From Paraspadella gotoi (taxonomy: Eukaryota > Chaetognatha): 64,000 nt of DNA. The position numbers and the translations under genes were made by a program. Of this stretch, positions 37,532 to 50,554 are shown in pieces. How positions within the stretch are numbered: the stretch's first letter is position 1; each line of letters begins with the position of its first letter. The DNA lies in contig CM119268.1 of assembly GCA_051294375.1 (NCBI GenBank), positions 21,015,869 through 21,079,868 on the forward strand, read 5' to 3'. The notes under the pieces are model-generated. The model was not told the DNA's origin and made no database searches. It was given only the letters and a program-made list of their open reading frames with translations.

Positions 37532-37555
37532 GACATTTTTCACCGCATCATTTCA
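37287..37555. repeat. Imperfect (GA)n, 250 bp
   Basis: GA repeats, becoming pure from about 37,465 to 37,517. Confidence 0.95.
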
Positions 37556-37700
37556 CCCTTTCTTACGCGTTTTCTTTCCTTAATTACTCTTTCAACCGGC
37601 GAACGCAGATTACGTGGCGAGAGAAAGCGACACCTGGTTCCGGAAACGGGGGGAGGCACGCCTCTCAACACGCCCGCCGACCACACCCTCCAACGCTTCG

Positions 37701-37770
<70 letters not shown>

Positions 37771-38009
37771 TGAAATAAGAGTATTCAGCTTAAAACATTC
37801 TTCACCTCTCTTCTCTCTCTCTCTCTCTGTCGTCTCTCTCTCTCTCTCTCTCTTCTTGTCTCTCCTTTTCTCCTCTCTGTCTCTCTCTTACTCTCGCTCC
37901 CATAAAATAGTTTAGGCCGCAACGATCTTGATGACAAAGACACGTGTCATAATAAAACCGTTTGCCATCTGCGCTTCCTTCTCTCTTCTCTCTCTCTCTC
38001 TCTCTCTCA

Positions 38010-38045
<36 letters not shown>

Positions 38046-38204
38046 CTCTCTTCTCCTCTCTCATCTCTCTTCTCTCTCTCTCTCTCTCTCTTTATTTCCC
38101 TCTTAACTCTCTCTCTCTTTATCTATTTCAGCCCAAGTATGAAAAAGGTTATATCAAGACAGAAATGAGTGAGAGTTGGAAAAAGTCGAACGATTGGGAC
38201 AGAA
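37556..38204. repeat. Multi-copy noisy segment with GA and CT tracts
   Basis: GA repeats at 37,705-37,763 and CT repeats at 37,812-37,895 and 37,980-38,120. A unique segment at 37,912-37,975 (GATCTTGATGACAAAGACAC, then AATAAAACCGTTTGCCATCT) recurs at 38,607-38,665 and, inverted, at about 39,046-39,112. Confidence 0.8.
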
Positions 38205-38264
38205 GGATTCGTCGCTGCCGCCGCCGCCGCCGCGCCGCTGCCGCCGCCGCCGCCGCTGCCGCCG

Positions 38265-38305
<41 letters not shown>

Positions 38306-38356
38306 GCCGCCGCCGCCGCCGCCGCTGCCGCCGCCGCCGCGTCGTCGTCGTCGTCG
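38205..38356. repeat. (CCG)n trinucleotide tract
   Basis: CCG repeats with CTG and GCC slips, ending in (GTC)n. Its inverse, a CGG-rich tract, lies at 38,665-38,810. Confidence 0.93.
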
Positions 38357-38506
38357 TCATCTTTTGCAAAAGTTGTTAAATGTACAATGGAAACTCTACG
38401 GATTGTAAAAGTGTTTTATCGTTTACAATGAACAATTTTACAATGAAACTCTACGGATTGTAAAAGTGTTTTATCGTTTACAATGAACAATTTTACAATG
38501 GAAACT
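38357..38506. repeat. ~55-bp direct repeat
   Basis: CTCTACGGATTGTAAAAGTG followed by TTTTATCG, a TTACAATG block and AACAATTTTACAATG occurs twice in tandem. The same pair with its (GTC)n lead-in recurs at 41,281-41,430. Confidence 0.9.
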
Positions 38507-38664
38507 TCTCTCTCTCTCTGTCTGTCTCTCTCTCTCTCTCTCTCTTCTTGTCTCTCCTTTTCTCCTCTCTGTCTCTCTCTTACTCTCGCTCCCATAAAAT
38601 AGTTTAGGCCGCCAACGATCTTGATGACAAAGACACGTGTCATAATAAAACCGTTTGCCATCTC
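38507..38664. repeat. CT tract and repeat of the 37.9 kb segment
   Basis: CT repeats at 38,507-38,590 and then a second copy of 37,895-37,975. Confidence 0.85.
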
Positions 38665-38935
38665 GCTTGGCAGGCGGCAGCGGCGGCGGCGGCGGGCGGG
38701 CGCGGCGGCGGCCGCGGCGGCGGCAGGCGGCAGGCGGCGGCCGGCGGCGGCGGCAAGGCGGCACGGGGCAGCGGCAGCCGGCAGCGGGCATCGGCACGGC
38801 GGCGACGACGCAGAATACCTTCCACTTGGTACTAGCTCTCCAAATGCGGGTTCGACCCTTTTCCAACTCTCACTCATTTCTGTCGTTGATCATAAACAGC
38901 CTTTCTCACTACGTTGTCTGAGAATAGATAAAGAG
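38665..38935. repeat. CGG-rich tract and inverted copy of 38.16-38.21 kb
   Basis: CGG repeats to about 38,805. Then 38,845-38,890 is the reverse complement of 38,158-38,200 (landmark GAAATGAGTGAGAGTTGGAA), with indels. Confidence 0.85.
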
Positions 38936-39535
38936 AGAGAGACAGTTTAAGAGGGAAATAAAGACGAATGAGAGGAGACGGAACGAAGATCGAGAGGAGA
39001 GGAGCAGAGACGGAGATGAGAGACGAGACGAGAGAACGAGAGAAACGACGATGGGCAAACTGTTATTATGAACACCGTGTCCATCTGCTCATCAAGATCG
39101 TCGGCGGCTATTTGTATGAACACCTCCTCTCTCTACTGGGGGATGCATGCATAGGTAAGAGTATGAGACACGAGCAGGGGAAAAAGGATAGAAGAGCGGA
39201 GCAAGAGAGATAGAATCTGTAAGGGGCTCTCAATCTCTTGCATCACGCGAGGCGGCTCAAAAGGGGGAACACGCTTGTTAAGTCAGATCGATATGGATAA
39301 TACTTTCAGCTATACTTCTTACACTGCTTTATCAGGTTTACGCCTTGAACAAAATTAGATCGATCTCTTTTTTTTTTTGACCTCGAGCGGCGAGGAACCA
39401 CGAACAAGGAAAGAAAAGAGAGATGACAGAGATTGGGTGACCGAAGAAATACAGCGGCTCGCGACAATATCAGTCGTCGGACGCGATCGCCCGAAAAGAA
39501 TAGGTATTTCAAGCTGAATACATGTCTGATCTCCA
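38936..39535. other. Spacer with inverted fragment, no gene seen
   Basis: Purine-rich to 39,050; inverted copy of the 37.9 kb segment at about 39,046-39,112; then unique sequence. Confidence 0.5.
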
Positions 39536-39846
39536 TTTCACTCTCTCTCTCCTTCTTTCACTTGGCCGCGGGCTCTTCATACTCTCTCGGTCCTTCCACA
39601 GAGACGTCGCTTCTTCCATTACTCTCTCCCATCTAATCGTGTTTTTCTCTCATACATCGCCTCATCGTAAGGTCCCCCTTTTTTTTGTCGTGCCGCTCTC
39701 TCCTCTCTCTCTCTCTCTTCTTCTCCTTCCTCTCTCTCTCTCTCTCTCTCTCTCTTCCTCTCGTCATCCTCAGTCTCTTTCTTGCTTCTCGTTCTGTGTG
39801 ATTGTCTTCTCTTATCTTTTCTCTCTCTTTTCTCTCTCTCTACTCT

Positions 39847-39877
<31 letters not shown>

Positions 39878-39921
39878 GTTTTCTCTTTCTCTCTCTTCTC
39901 TTCTCTCTCTCTCTTTTACGT

Positions 39922-39956
<35 letters not shown>

Positions 39957-39982
39957 CTCTCTCTCTCTCTCTCTCTCTCAAA
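39536..39982. repeat. Imperfect (CT)n, 440 bp
   Basis: CT repeats with many interruptions, purest at 39,925-39,979. Confidence 0.9.
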
Positions 39983-40335
39983 TTGGGTCTGTAGGCTCAA
40001 TCTGTGCTTTATGCAGCGGCTTAATTATCTGATATCGCTCCCACACTTACCCGTCCCACGAATATTTAAATACTGATTTTTTGAGCATGGGCGTGAAGCT
40101 GGAGCCAGCCTTTGAGTGTGCTCTCCCCCCGCCGCGTTTTCCTCCGGAAACCAGGGTCTGCGCGCTAGGCTATTTGCCGTTCTCTACAGACCACGTTAAT
40201 TCTCCGGCGTTCGCTTAGTTCTTGGCGAGTGAGTGAAGAAGCGCGTATGATGAAATGAGGTGATGAGCCGCAGTTGATCCTCCTCATCCTCCCGCTCTCC
40301 AGGGTGATTCCGATATGATGGGTGTGCGGGAATAT
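39983..40335. other. Spacer, no gene seen
   Basis: Unique sequence; no supported open frame. Confidence 0.4.
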
Positions 40336-40466
40336 CAATGTCCTCACTCTCCCTCTCTCTCTCTCTCCCTCTTCTCCTCTCGTTTCTCTCTCTCTCTCTC
40401 TTTCTTTCTTCCCCCCTCTCTCCTCTCTTTTTCCCCCCTATCTCTCTTCTTCTTCCTTTCTCCTCT

Positions 40467-40512
<46 letters not shown>

Positions 40513-40584
40513 GCTCCTCCCCCTCTCTCTTCGTCTCTCCCCCCCAACTCTCTCTCTCTTCTTTTTCTCTCTCTCTTATTTTTC
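40336..40584. repeat. Imperfect (CT)n, 250 bp
   Basis: CT repeats; the likely inverse of the GA tract at 37,200-37,520. Confidence 0.9.
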
Positions 40585-41242
40585 TTTTTCTATCTCCCTC
40601 TCTCTCTCGCTCTCTTTCCGTTTTCTTTCTCCCGGTGAAAATGGACTGATAGCCTATATTCTGGGCGCCATGATTCCCATTCCCTGGGTTTGAAAAATTC
40701 TAACGATTAAGCTGAGATATAGAGGGGCCCTAATTCCCCTGAAGCCCCTAAGACCTTTAGACATTTAGGCTTTGAGCCCCCAGAGGCCCTAGATCCCAAT
40801 ATGCGCAGAATCCTTTGCAACTCCCATATCTCCAAAGCCACAGAGCATCCTGAGCTCTTGACCCTCTTATTCGGTTTCGCCCCTCAACCCTCTAGACTTT
40901 CAACCCAGAATCATTTTTTCCAATTTAATTGTTTTCAGGTCTGAAGGAAGATTTGTGTGTCATAGGAGGAAGACTTGTGTGGAGATGACGAGAAGAAATT
41001 AAGGAAATTCACTCATTGTTCTCGTTTTTCCTAAATTTTTTCAAATCTCGAATTTGCTGGGAGGTTGATATTTCTTTTTGTGACTCAACAGAAAACTTCC
41101 CCCCGACTCCAGCCGTTGCAGTAGGATGAGTGTGCGAGTTCTCCCTTTTCAAACTCATCGAATTTTCTCTGAAAATATTTTAAACAAGTAAATAAATCGT
41201 GAATAACTTATTAGTTTCTCAGTTCGATTCTATTTTTTGCCT
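40585..41242. repeat. Inverted duplication, right arm
   Basis: Reverse complement of 36,659-37,261 at reduced accuracy, ending exactly at a 25-N gap. Confidence 0.88.
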
Positions 41243-41267
41243 NNNNNNNNNNNNNNNNNNNNNNNNN
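41243..41267. other. 25-N placeholder gap
   Basis: Separates the right inverted arm from a fresh copy of the (CCG)n/(GTC)n segment at 41,268. Confidence 0.95.
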
Positions 41268-41268
41268 C

Positions 41269-41299
<31 letters not shown>

Positions 41300-41430
41300 A
41301 TCTTTTGCAAAAGTTGTTAAATGTACAATGGAAACTCTACGGATTGTAAAAGTGTTTTATCGTTTTACAATGAACAATTTTACAATGAAACTCTACGGAT
41401 TGTAAAAGTGTTTTATCGTTTTACAATGAA
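41268..41430. repeat. Copy of the 38.34-38.50 kb repeat
   Basis: (CCG)n and (GTC)n are followed by two units with CTCTACGGATTGTAAAAGTG, as at 38,357-38,506 but with TTTTAC runs intact. Confidence 0.9.
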
Positions 41431-42583
<1,153 letters not shown>

Positions 42584-42723
42584 NNNNNNNNNNNNNNNNN
42601 NNNNNNNNNNNNNNNNNNNNNNNNNNNNNNNNNNNNNNNNNNNNNNNNNNNNNNNNNNNNNNNNNNNNNNNNNNNNNNNNNNNNNNNNNNNNNNNNNNNN
42701 NNNNNNNNNNNNNNNNNNNNNNN
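42584..42723. other. Assembly gap (140 N)
   Basis: Marks the left border of the microsatellite-free island. Confidence 0.99.
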
Positions 42724-43316
42724 TTCTTATCAATCGAGAGCCTGAGAGATAAAGGACATGGAACAAAAGAAGAGATATAAAAAGAATAGTACAGGGTGTC
42801 TCAAGCGTACTTTCACTTTACAAATGAACGCTGAGTCAAGATAAGTTAATATAGGTTTTTTGGTATCAATATTTATTTATGTTTATTTGTACTTTTATTG
42901 ATACAATACAAATTTCAATTGGAGGGAAATTTTGTTTTGAGCGCCGATCAAAAAATTTTGGTGATAATAAATTTATAAAGTAGTCCTGCTTTTGGTGAAT
43001 TATTTTCCTTAATCCTTTACTCTGTTTCCGTGTTTCATTCATCTGTGATGTTATAATAGGCCACTATGTTTATTGTGCCCTTGACTAAGAATTTTGTGAA
43101 TTAGGAATGATTAGGAATAATTTCAGACGAGAAGATTCAAAGAAAATTGCTTTTATAGAAACTCAGTAAGTTTACCTTCAGGAAACTGATAAACGCTATA
43201 AATTTTGTTTCCTGTGATTCAGCATATGATGCGTAGATACAAAGTGTACATTCTACTGCGAAAACTATTTTTCAGCTGACTGCAGCTCATAAGCATCGCA
43301 AATGTATTTAGATTTG

Positions 43317-43341
43317 NNNNNNNNNNNNNNNNNNNNNNNNN
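43317..43341. other. 25-N gap with overlapping flanks
   Basis: ATTTAGATTTG stands immediately on both sides of the N run. The two contig ends therefore appear to overlap by 11 bp and the gap is probably not real. Confidence 0.9.
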
Positions 43342-44009
43342 ATTTAGATTTGTAAAACCAGCGTGCAATCCGTAACAAATCTTTTCAGATTAATATCCAA
43401 ATCAAATACAATCAAATTCCGGAGGAATATGGTGGAAATTTTCTGAGGAAAGTGTCCGAGAATATTAAAGTATTATACAAAATCTCGGGTCTTGTAGTTT
43501 ACAAAATAACCTTCCGCCGAATGTAAACAAATGCTTTTTGGTTTTCGATGCCTTTGTAATTCTTCTCAGTCGGTATTTTGGCGAGAGTAACAATTTGTAA
43601 TTCTTCTCCCGTTTTTTTATTTTTTTTGTTTTACCTTATTTAATATAACTATAGTGATACTCCAATCCTCTATTTAATATATTAGGCTAAATAGATTCGT
43701 ATCAATTATTACAGGAGTTAGTAATAAGACGAACATTGGGTGGCATCGGCCTTGTTGGTGCCCACGTTTCTTTGTTTTGCTACTGCTAACCTTTAAATGG
43801 GATGTGGGTGCGAGTTTCATGAGCTAATATGGTTTCATATTATAACGATAAATTAAGATTAAGATATAAGTTATCTAAGTGGGGTGTTTAATTTCCATCT
43901 CCTTCACATCGCGCGTGGGTTGGATGTAAAAGCTAGTCATAATTGACGGTCCTTGTCACCTGCAAGCGGTGGGTGGGGAGCTTTTGGCTTACTTGGCTTG
44001 TTTGGTTTT

Positions 44010-44162
44010 ATGCTGTTCTGCGAGTAGAACGAAAAACCCCCGGCTCAGGCGTTGAGCTCTATAACTGCTGGTCTGCACAGTAGACGAAAAAACTCCTGCT
44101 TCAGCGTGAGCCTCATTAACTGCCGTCCTGGGAGAGTAAAACCGGAAAACCCCGTTAAAAAG
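44010..44162. repeat. Three diverged ~55-bp tandem units
   Basis: Each unit runs TGC(T/C)G..CTG, then AGTA.A.C, then GAAAAAC.CC, then a G/C-rich half and (in the first two) TAACTGC. Units begin near 44,010, 44,065 and 44,120. The second half is partly lost in unit 3. Confidence 0.6.
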
Positions 44163-44307
44163 AAATACCATGAATAATTATGGAATTCGCCACATAGCGT
44201 CGGAAGCTTTTGTTTTTTCGCCACTTTTTACCGCATTGTGGTCTGTTATTTTTTGAATAGTAAATTGTTTTCGCTTCCTTGCATTTTGCTATGACAAATG
44301 TTGATTG

Positions 44308-44412
44308 ACGGAGGCCCATTAAGCTGGGAACCATTTGCCTCTGCAAGTGACGGCGGCCCATTAAGCTGGGACCATTGCCTCCTGCAAATGTCGAGGGCCC
44401 ATTTAGCTGCGG
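44308..44412. repeat. Two to three ~43-bp tandem units
   Basis: GGCCCATTAAGCTGGGA is repeated with about 43-bp spacing, each followed by CCATT(T)GCCTC. A third, GGGCCCATTTAGCTG, follows at about 44,395. Confidence 0.8.
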
Positions 44413-46189
44413 ATGAGGTGTAAGTTACCTCTTTTGAGGATTAGATATAATAGATATGACGAGTGTCATTCTATATCATAGAGATGCGTGACCGCGGTCT
44501 CTGTTTTTTTTTTTCTATGGGTTCTCATACCATTAAGATAGATCCGTTTCGTGTGTGAGTTACGGACGACTATTGGGTATTTCTAGATAATTAAATTAGG
44601 TTTAGTGTAGTTTATAATTTGAAAGTGTCAAAAATGAGGTGACGCCACGCGCACCGAAAAAAATGGGATAAAAATGCCCCAACAAAATCTGATTTTAATA
44701 TATATAAATTTTCCCTTAAAATTTGATAAAAATAATATTAAAATGGCCTAATCACGAAGAGAATAAAAAAATAATAAAAAAGAAATTTCCTCATCTTGAA
44801 ACTCAATCCAATAATTTGCCTCCGATCCCGACGAAATGAATGATTTCCTCATCTTTTAATTTCTCTTTCGTACGTTGCCTCTACATTCTCGATGGCCGGA
44901 AATTGGGAGAATTTTTGATCTCTAAATTTCGCGAAAAGATTTCTCTCAACCTAAAGCGCGGAGCCTCGACATCAGAGCTTCCTTTTCAAACACGAACGAA
45001 TGCACGACCGGGCGGGAATTCAGAAACCTAACGCCTTTCACGCTAGTTTTTCGGGTTTCTGCCGGAAATGCTTTACCCCATCCGACGCCAGATCGCCCCC
45101 CCCCCGGCTGGTAGCGTTTCTTGTTTTTGCATCGTTCGGGAGCAAGACACATACCTCTTTAGACTCGGATTTCCTTGGCAAATTCATTTTTCTAATCCTT
45201 GAAAGATATTGATTAACTTTCCTTTTAACCGTCATCACCATCCATCTGCACCCGTAAAGTTTTGGCAGGTTTCAACTTTGGCAAACGCGATAGAATTCGC
45301 AAGAATTTTAATTGCTATTAACCGTCCATTTAACACACTACGCTGAGCTTTTCATAATAAAACACACATTCGACTGTTTTTGTCACTTGACCTACCGTGT
45401 TTCATTGTCTCTGCCGCCGCGTCGGCCAAGACTCACCGACAAAAATTAAAAAAGAAAATTCACTCAAACGCCGGGTTATTCGAATTCCTGCGGACTTTTT
45501 CAATGTCAACCATATTTCCCTCGTAAACGGGGGAGAAGAATGATACCTATAATCCTAAGATTAACTCTTGACTTTCCTCGCACGAAAACAGGGGGGAATC
45601 TAGACCGAAAAGCTTAAAACCAAATTGCACCACTTCTTAATTCAAGTTTCTAATTCTTCATTTTATTATTGCGAAGGGAGTGAAGACAAGAAAAAAATTA
45701 AAAAATTTTGCATTTAGTCAACATGTCGCACAGACAAACAGCGATAAGCGCGACACTGCTCTCTCAAAATAACCACCCTCAAATAAACCTTTCTTTCGTC
45801 TTTCCAACCCTCTATTCTTCAAATCCCTTAAAAAATCTCAATTTCTCAAAATCTCAAAAATTCTCAAAAATCATTATAAAAATGCTTCAACTCTCAGAAT
45901 CTCAAATCTTCAAATTTTTAAATCTCAACTCTCGATTCTCAACTTCTTGATTTTCTCAACTCTGGACTTCTCAATTTCTACCCAAAATTGATTCAACACA
46001 CCCAAACGAAACCACCCTTGCTGCGTCCTTCTCCCACCACCTTGGCCCTCCCTCCATCCCTGGGTGGTCATTCGTGAGAATACTTTCATCTCCTTCACAT
46101 ACTCCCGTCTCACCGATGTGGCCTGGAGCTATGTGGCTTCTCAACCACAGTTTCTCACATGGGCTTTATGAAAAAGCAGTTCGTCCCTT

Positions 46190-46800
46190 CTACGTCTCGG
46201 CCCCGCGCGCGCCGCCCCCGTTGATAAAAAAGTCTGGGCAACAGCCCCGGACCCACCTCCGATGACGACACAGCCGTTGGCTTCGTGCCGACCACCATAT
46301 TCGGTTCCCAGTCATCAACGAACGGACAAAACGCGATGCGGCAGCATCTGCCAGCAGCGGACGAGGATCGCACGGAATTTGCTGGTGATGGAACGCAGCA
46401 CACATAAGCAGCAGGATCAGTTGCCTTTTCTCCCTCCCTCTCCTCCTCCTCTCTTGCCACCCCGCCGCTCGACGCCAAACGGGGCGGCGCGCTGCGGGCG
46501 CCGCCCCGCGTCGGGCAAAGCCAGCATTGGCGACGTGTCTTGCAGCCGGAAATACGCAAGCTCGACTCAAGGTCAATTGGAGTAAGAGAGATGACCGATG
46601 ACAGTTACATCTCTCTCTTTCTCGCGCATCGGACAAGCCCACAGCCCCAGCAAGCAGCTACCAGTCCTCGGAAGGCAGCAGAGAGAATTACCGGACGGAC
46701 ACGACTCTTTTCGCTCGATCGTGAGAAAGCGACGAGGCCACGGACGGGCGCCGTGCTGACCGCCCGACCCCTTTCCCTCAGGACCAGCGTGCATCAGTAA
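46190..46800. promoter_or_regulatory. CpG-rich island, possible promoter
   Basis: About 600 bp of high GC with dense CG inside AT-rich DNA. Open frames of 80-150 codons exist on both strands, as expected for GC-rich sequence, and none has a recognisable motif. It could be the promoter and first exon of an unrelated gene, or part of an inserted element. Confidence 0.35.
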
Positions 46801-48211
46801 TGCCCAGAACGTATTTTTTATGAACTTTTTTTAAATTTTATGTTTGGAATGACTTTAACTTAAATCGTTGACCTATTCATTAATAACTGATAATATCACT
46901 AAGGAATATCAATAGTCATGCGCTGTTTTTTAATAATGCCACATAAGAATGTTTTTTTTAAAATTTTGAATTACCGCGGTATTGTAATGTGAAACGTAGT
47001 ACAATGCGTTATTTTATCTGTAACATTGTAGTGTGATATGATACTATGGTTATAAGTGATTTCAGATTAATATGGCGCCAAATTTTTTAGAAAGATCGAA
47101 TCGGAGTTTTTTGAAGTTAAGAGACAATTTTTGCGATTCCGAAATTTATTTCTATTAGCTTCAACTTTCATCAGTTGTTGAAGTCTTACGTGTTAGAACA
47201 TGAGTTAAGAAAATAATGTTGATTCTTAAAAATCTCTTGTCGAATACGTTAACTTTTCATGACTAGTTTGCCCTTCCTGAAAATATCATCTTTTCTATAA
47301 TACTATTTTTTTTTCTTCTTGGATGTTACCAAAATTTTTTTTTGAGCAAAAACTGATCATTGCATCTTTGTTGCTATCCATTGATACTATACTTCATTCA
47401 ATGCCCTTCCCACGGGTTTCGTTATTTTACCCTATGCTTCCCTCTGACCTAAAAAAAGACGCAGTGGGTAGTAATACTTGAATAATTTACAGTATCTTAT
47501 TGAACAACTGAGTTGTCATATATCATTATTCTTTATGAAAACGAAAGTATAGGTAATCTCTATTTTTTGCATTCTCGCCTTACATGCATAACACGGATGG
47601 TGAAACTATTAAACATGTGGTGTCTTTATTTCACAATCTCCTTTCTCAACCAATATTCACAGATGGTCCCGCCCAGAGTTATTAATTAGAATTATTTGCA
47701 AGTTCATGTGTCCTGAATAACACATCGTGCGTCTCGGACACAATTTTAGTGGATAAAATGTGGATCTTTGCGCGGTCAAGATGGGCTAAAATTACGGTAA
47801 AGATGACTTTATTAATAGAAACACTATAAGACTAAAAGAAATATATCATCTAAATTGATACAGTCTTATATATAAAAAAAGTGTAACCTGAAGTTTGACT
47901 TGCTTCAAATTTAAATTTTTTAATAGACTGTTATACTCTGAACTAATCTTAAAGTAAGTTGTCTACAACCATTCATTAGATTATTAATTGCAAGCAGCAT
48001 CTCATGTTAATTAGGTTATAAATATTATTTTAATATTGACATTACGCTATACATAGAACTATGAATAATCTACTTATTAAAAATAAACACTACAAATAAA
48101 TTTAATCAAATTCTCGGCATACCAATCTACCTAACATTCTCTTTTAATATAACTTTTCTAGCTTTCTTATCCTCAGTGCCAATATGCTATTAATGGAATA
48201 GGAATTATATT

Positions 48212-48568
48212 ATGAAATTGCCGTACATACAACATATACCACCTCATATCATTACTCCTGCTTTCACTTGCGTGTTGTATTTTAACACACTTGTCGATCC
48301 CAACCGTTTTTGTCTTCTCGTGAAACCTTTAACGAGCGACCTGATTTTCAACTATTCAACAATTCCTTCACGCTCGCCCTTCAAACTTGGTCGATATCTG
48401 AATTGGACCTTTGCATTAACTCTCGTGACTCTGGCTCGAGACACATTGAAACCTAATACAAAGAGAGGAAACAGGAATGCTAGTTACACGACAGAGGCGG
48501 ATAAAATGGTCCCTGTGGCCCTCGCGCTAAAGCCGCGGCCCGCCCCAATACAACCAGGAGAAGTTTAG
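48212..48568 (+). CDS. Open frame, unknown (118 codons)
   Basis: ATG to stop with non-repetitive composition in the microsatellite-free island. It includes hydrophobic stretches (ITPAFTCVLYFNTLV) and ends RPAPIQPGEV. There is no known domain and no splice or promoter support. Length alone is only weakly unusual for this composition, so it may be chance. Confidence 0.18.
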   Translation: MKLPYIQHIPPHIITPAFTCVLYFNTLVDPNRFCLLVKPLTSDLIFNYSTIPSRSPFKLGRYLNWTFALTLVTLARDTLKPNTKRGNRNASYTTEADKMVPVALALKPRPAPIQPGEV

Positions 48569-50101
48569 TGGCCCAGAGTCTGACATGGCCCGAGGATCCT
48601 TGAGAAAAAAGCAACTTTAAAGGGCTCTTCTCTACGGCCTTAGACCCTCTTTAAGCCGCTCCGGATTAAAGAATGTTTGCGGGAAATAAATTTATTTGTG
48701 GAATAATCACAGACTGTATTTGGAGTAATCTGACTTGTGTTTTGATACCTCAGATGAAAGGACAGTAATGAATACATTACTGTCCATATTTCCGGCATTT
48801 CCTTCACACAAACAACGTCAGTTGGGTGACCCTCATGCTGCATGTATCACTGTCTGTTTATACCCACCCATAGGACCCAATTGTATAGATGGTTTAAAAT
48901 AACTATGTTCGGAGAAGTGAAGAAAAAGAAAAAAACATGAAAATTATAAAAGAGGGTGGCAGTTAAGCCGAATCACAACAATTACCATAATCCAATTTCC
49001 GCAAGAGAAACAGCCTACAGACACGTGGTCATGCCACTCTTAAGTCAGATGGCCCACAGCACGTACCATCCCGACTCTCTAAACATAAAGGCAATGAGGA
49101 AGGAAAAGACCCCCCTTATACCCATCGCTTATTGAAAATAATATATTTACTGAGTGATGGAATTCCGACTGTCTTATGCGCCCCATTGGAGTTGTTTCTC
49201 CGCTTGGTGGAGTATAACATTGTTCAACCTACTTGGTCGGCAAGTCTTGTACATGTCTGTTATGAACAGCCATATTATAGTTTTCAACTGCCCGGTAGGG
49301 CTATTGGACATTGCTACCCGTGATGCGAGCTGCTACAGCTATAGCTTATAGTTCAGCACTTTGATATTCACTGCGTTTTTATCCCGTCTTTTCTTCAATG
49401 CAAGCAACACTGACCAAACTTAACTCGGTTTCAGTTTTGCACTCATACGATGCGCTGCGACAGTTTTCGCCAATCGACCGGGGGAAATTGTCTTCTGCCG
49501 ACATTTCGTTCTTTTTTATAACTCACACATTTGGTGTGATATTGTTTTCCACCCCCTTTAGAGTCTCTTTCTCAAGTGACAAAAGGAGCAGCAAGCAAAC
49601 CTAGAAACCTTTGACGAGGAGGAAAACGACGTCCGGGCCCTTCTGGCTAAAACTTTTAGAAATTAAAAAGATAAGATATAATCTATCCCCTGAAAGAAGA
49701 AATCTGTTTTGGGAAACAAAGCCCAATCACGTACTCACTATTACTGGGCAAGAGAATCAACATGTAGAACGCATGGTCTGCTGACCTTGTTTAGGGTGAT
49801 CCTTACACCGCCTCTTCTTCCCGCTCGGCGTATAAAAAACGATTAAAAAACGGCAGCTGACGTCTAACCGTAGACGTAAATCCTCACGGAGGCATATATA
49901 TTGTAAACCGGTACATGCAGAAATGCAGCCCCTTGCTTCCCAATGTTACGTTACACGGATCAGCACCAGATCTTTGCACCTGATTGCTGTGGACTTATTA
50001 CATTTCTATAAACGGACTAGGGAAGTCCCCCATAACCAAAAAAGGAACGTAACGACCGGAAATCACGAGACGAGTGAAACTTCTGAATTCCCTGCTGTAA
50101 C

Positions 50102-50449
50102 ATGATTTTGATTTCTGAATTCCTAATGATGTTATCCTTAAAACGAAATGAGCCACAAAATCTGTTTATATTGTTACTTACCCATTTTTTTTTTTTATTG
50201 GTTTTGCCTCTCATTCTGAAACAGAAGAGTTTATCGACTACACCAACGCAAGAAATGTACAGGGTAATTTCTTGTCTTAGGAATAAAATCGATGACCTAC
50301 ACGCAGAAAATATAATCTTCATAGAAGAAAAAGTAACAATTCAGTTTTTTCTGCAGTTTCAAAAAAAATTTAAAGAGAAAACAACTTCTTTTAAATATCA
50401 ACATATAATAGAAGGATGGTTGATAAAAGAAAACCCTAATTACATTTAA
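50102..50449 (+). CDS. Candidate terminal exon or small ORF, unknown
   Basis: A 115-codon frame from ATG 50,102 to a stop at 50,449. Its second part starts after a strong acceptor (pyrimidine-rich, then CATTCTGAAACAG at about 50,224) and encodes 74 residues of charged, helix-prone sequence: EMYRVISCLRNKIDDLHAEN, then IIFIEEKVTIQFFLQFQKKF, then a lysine-rich end. The part before the acceptor has a hydrophobic stretch and a T-run that could simply be an intron end. The most likely reading is a 3' terminal exon in phase 0 of a plus-strand gene whose other exons I cannot identify. Confidence 0.38.
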   Translation: MILISEFLMMLSLKRNEPQNLFILLLTHFFFLLVLPLILKQKSLSTTPTQEMYRVISCLRNKIDDLHAENIIFIEEKVTIQFFLQFQKKFKEKTTSFKYQHIIEGWLIKENPNYI

Positions 50450-50548
50450 AAGAATAGGTATAGAAAGAAAGAAAAAAAAAAGAAAAGGAAAAATTCTCTT
50501 AATTTCACCCTTGGTTCGAGCTTCTTTTTAGACAAAAAACCCAAGTTT

Positions 50549-50554
<6 letters not shown>

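Larger units (their letters stand above)
42724..50460. other. Microsatellite-free island within the 18 kb intron
   Basis: In 7.7 kb there is no GA/CT, AAAT, AAAG or GTC array, whereas such tracts occur every few hundred bases elsewhere. Base composition is an ordinary AT-rich mix. It contains the features listed separately below. GTACAGGGTGTCTCAA at about 42,790 resembles the end of some Tc1/mariner-type elements, but no matching inverted end was found. It may be a large inserted element, a different contig joined here, or simply a repeat-poor part of the intron. Confidence 0.6.

Noticed and set aside
38169-38408. Poly-alanine/proline/arginine open frames
   Set aside because: They arise from the (CCG)n tract, are open in all frames, and lie in a probable assembly artefact.
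42787-42810. Transposon terminal repeat (TACAGGGTGTCTC-like)
   Set aside because: Resembles ends of some Tc1/mariner-type elements, but no matching inverted end or transposase fragment was found in the window.
46155-46642. 134- and 150-codon minus frames in GC-rich DNA
   Set aside because: Several frames on both strands are open, as expected for high GC; no motif supports one over another.
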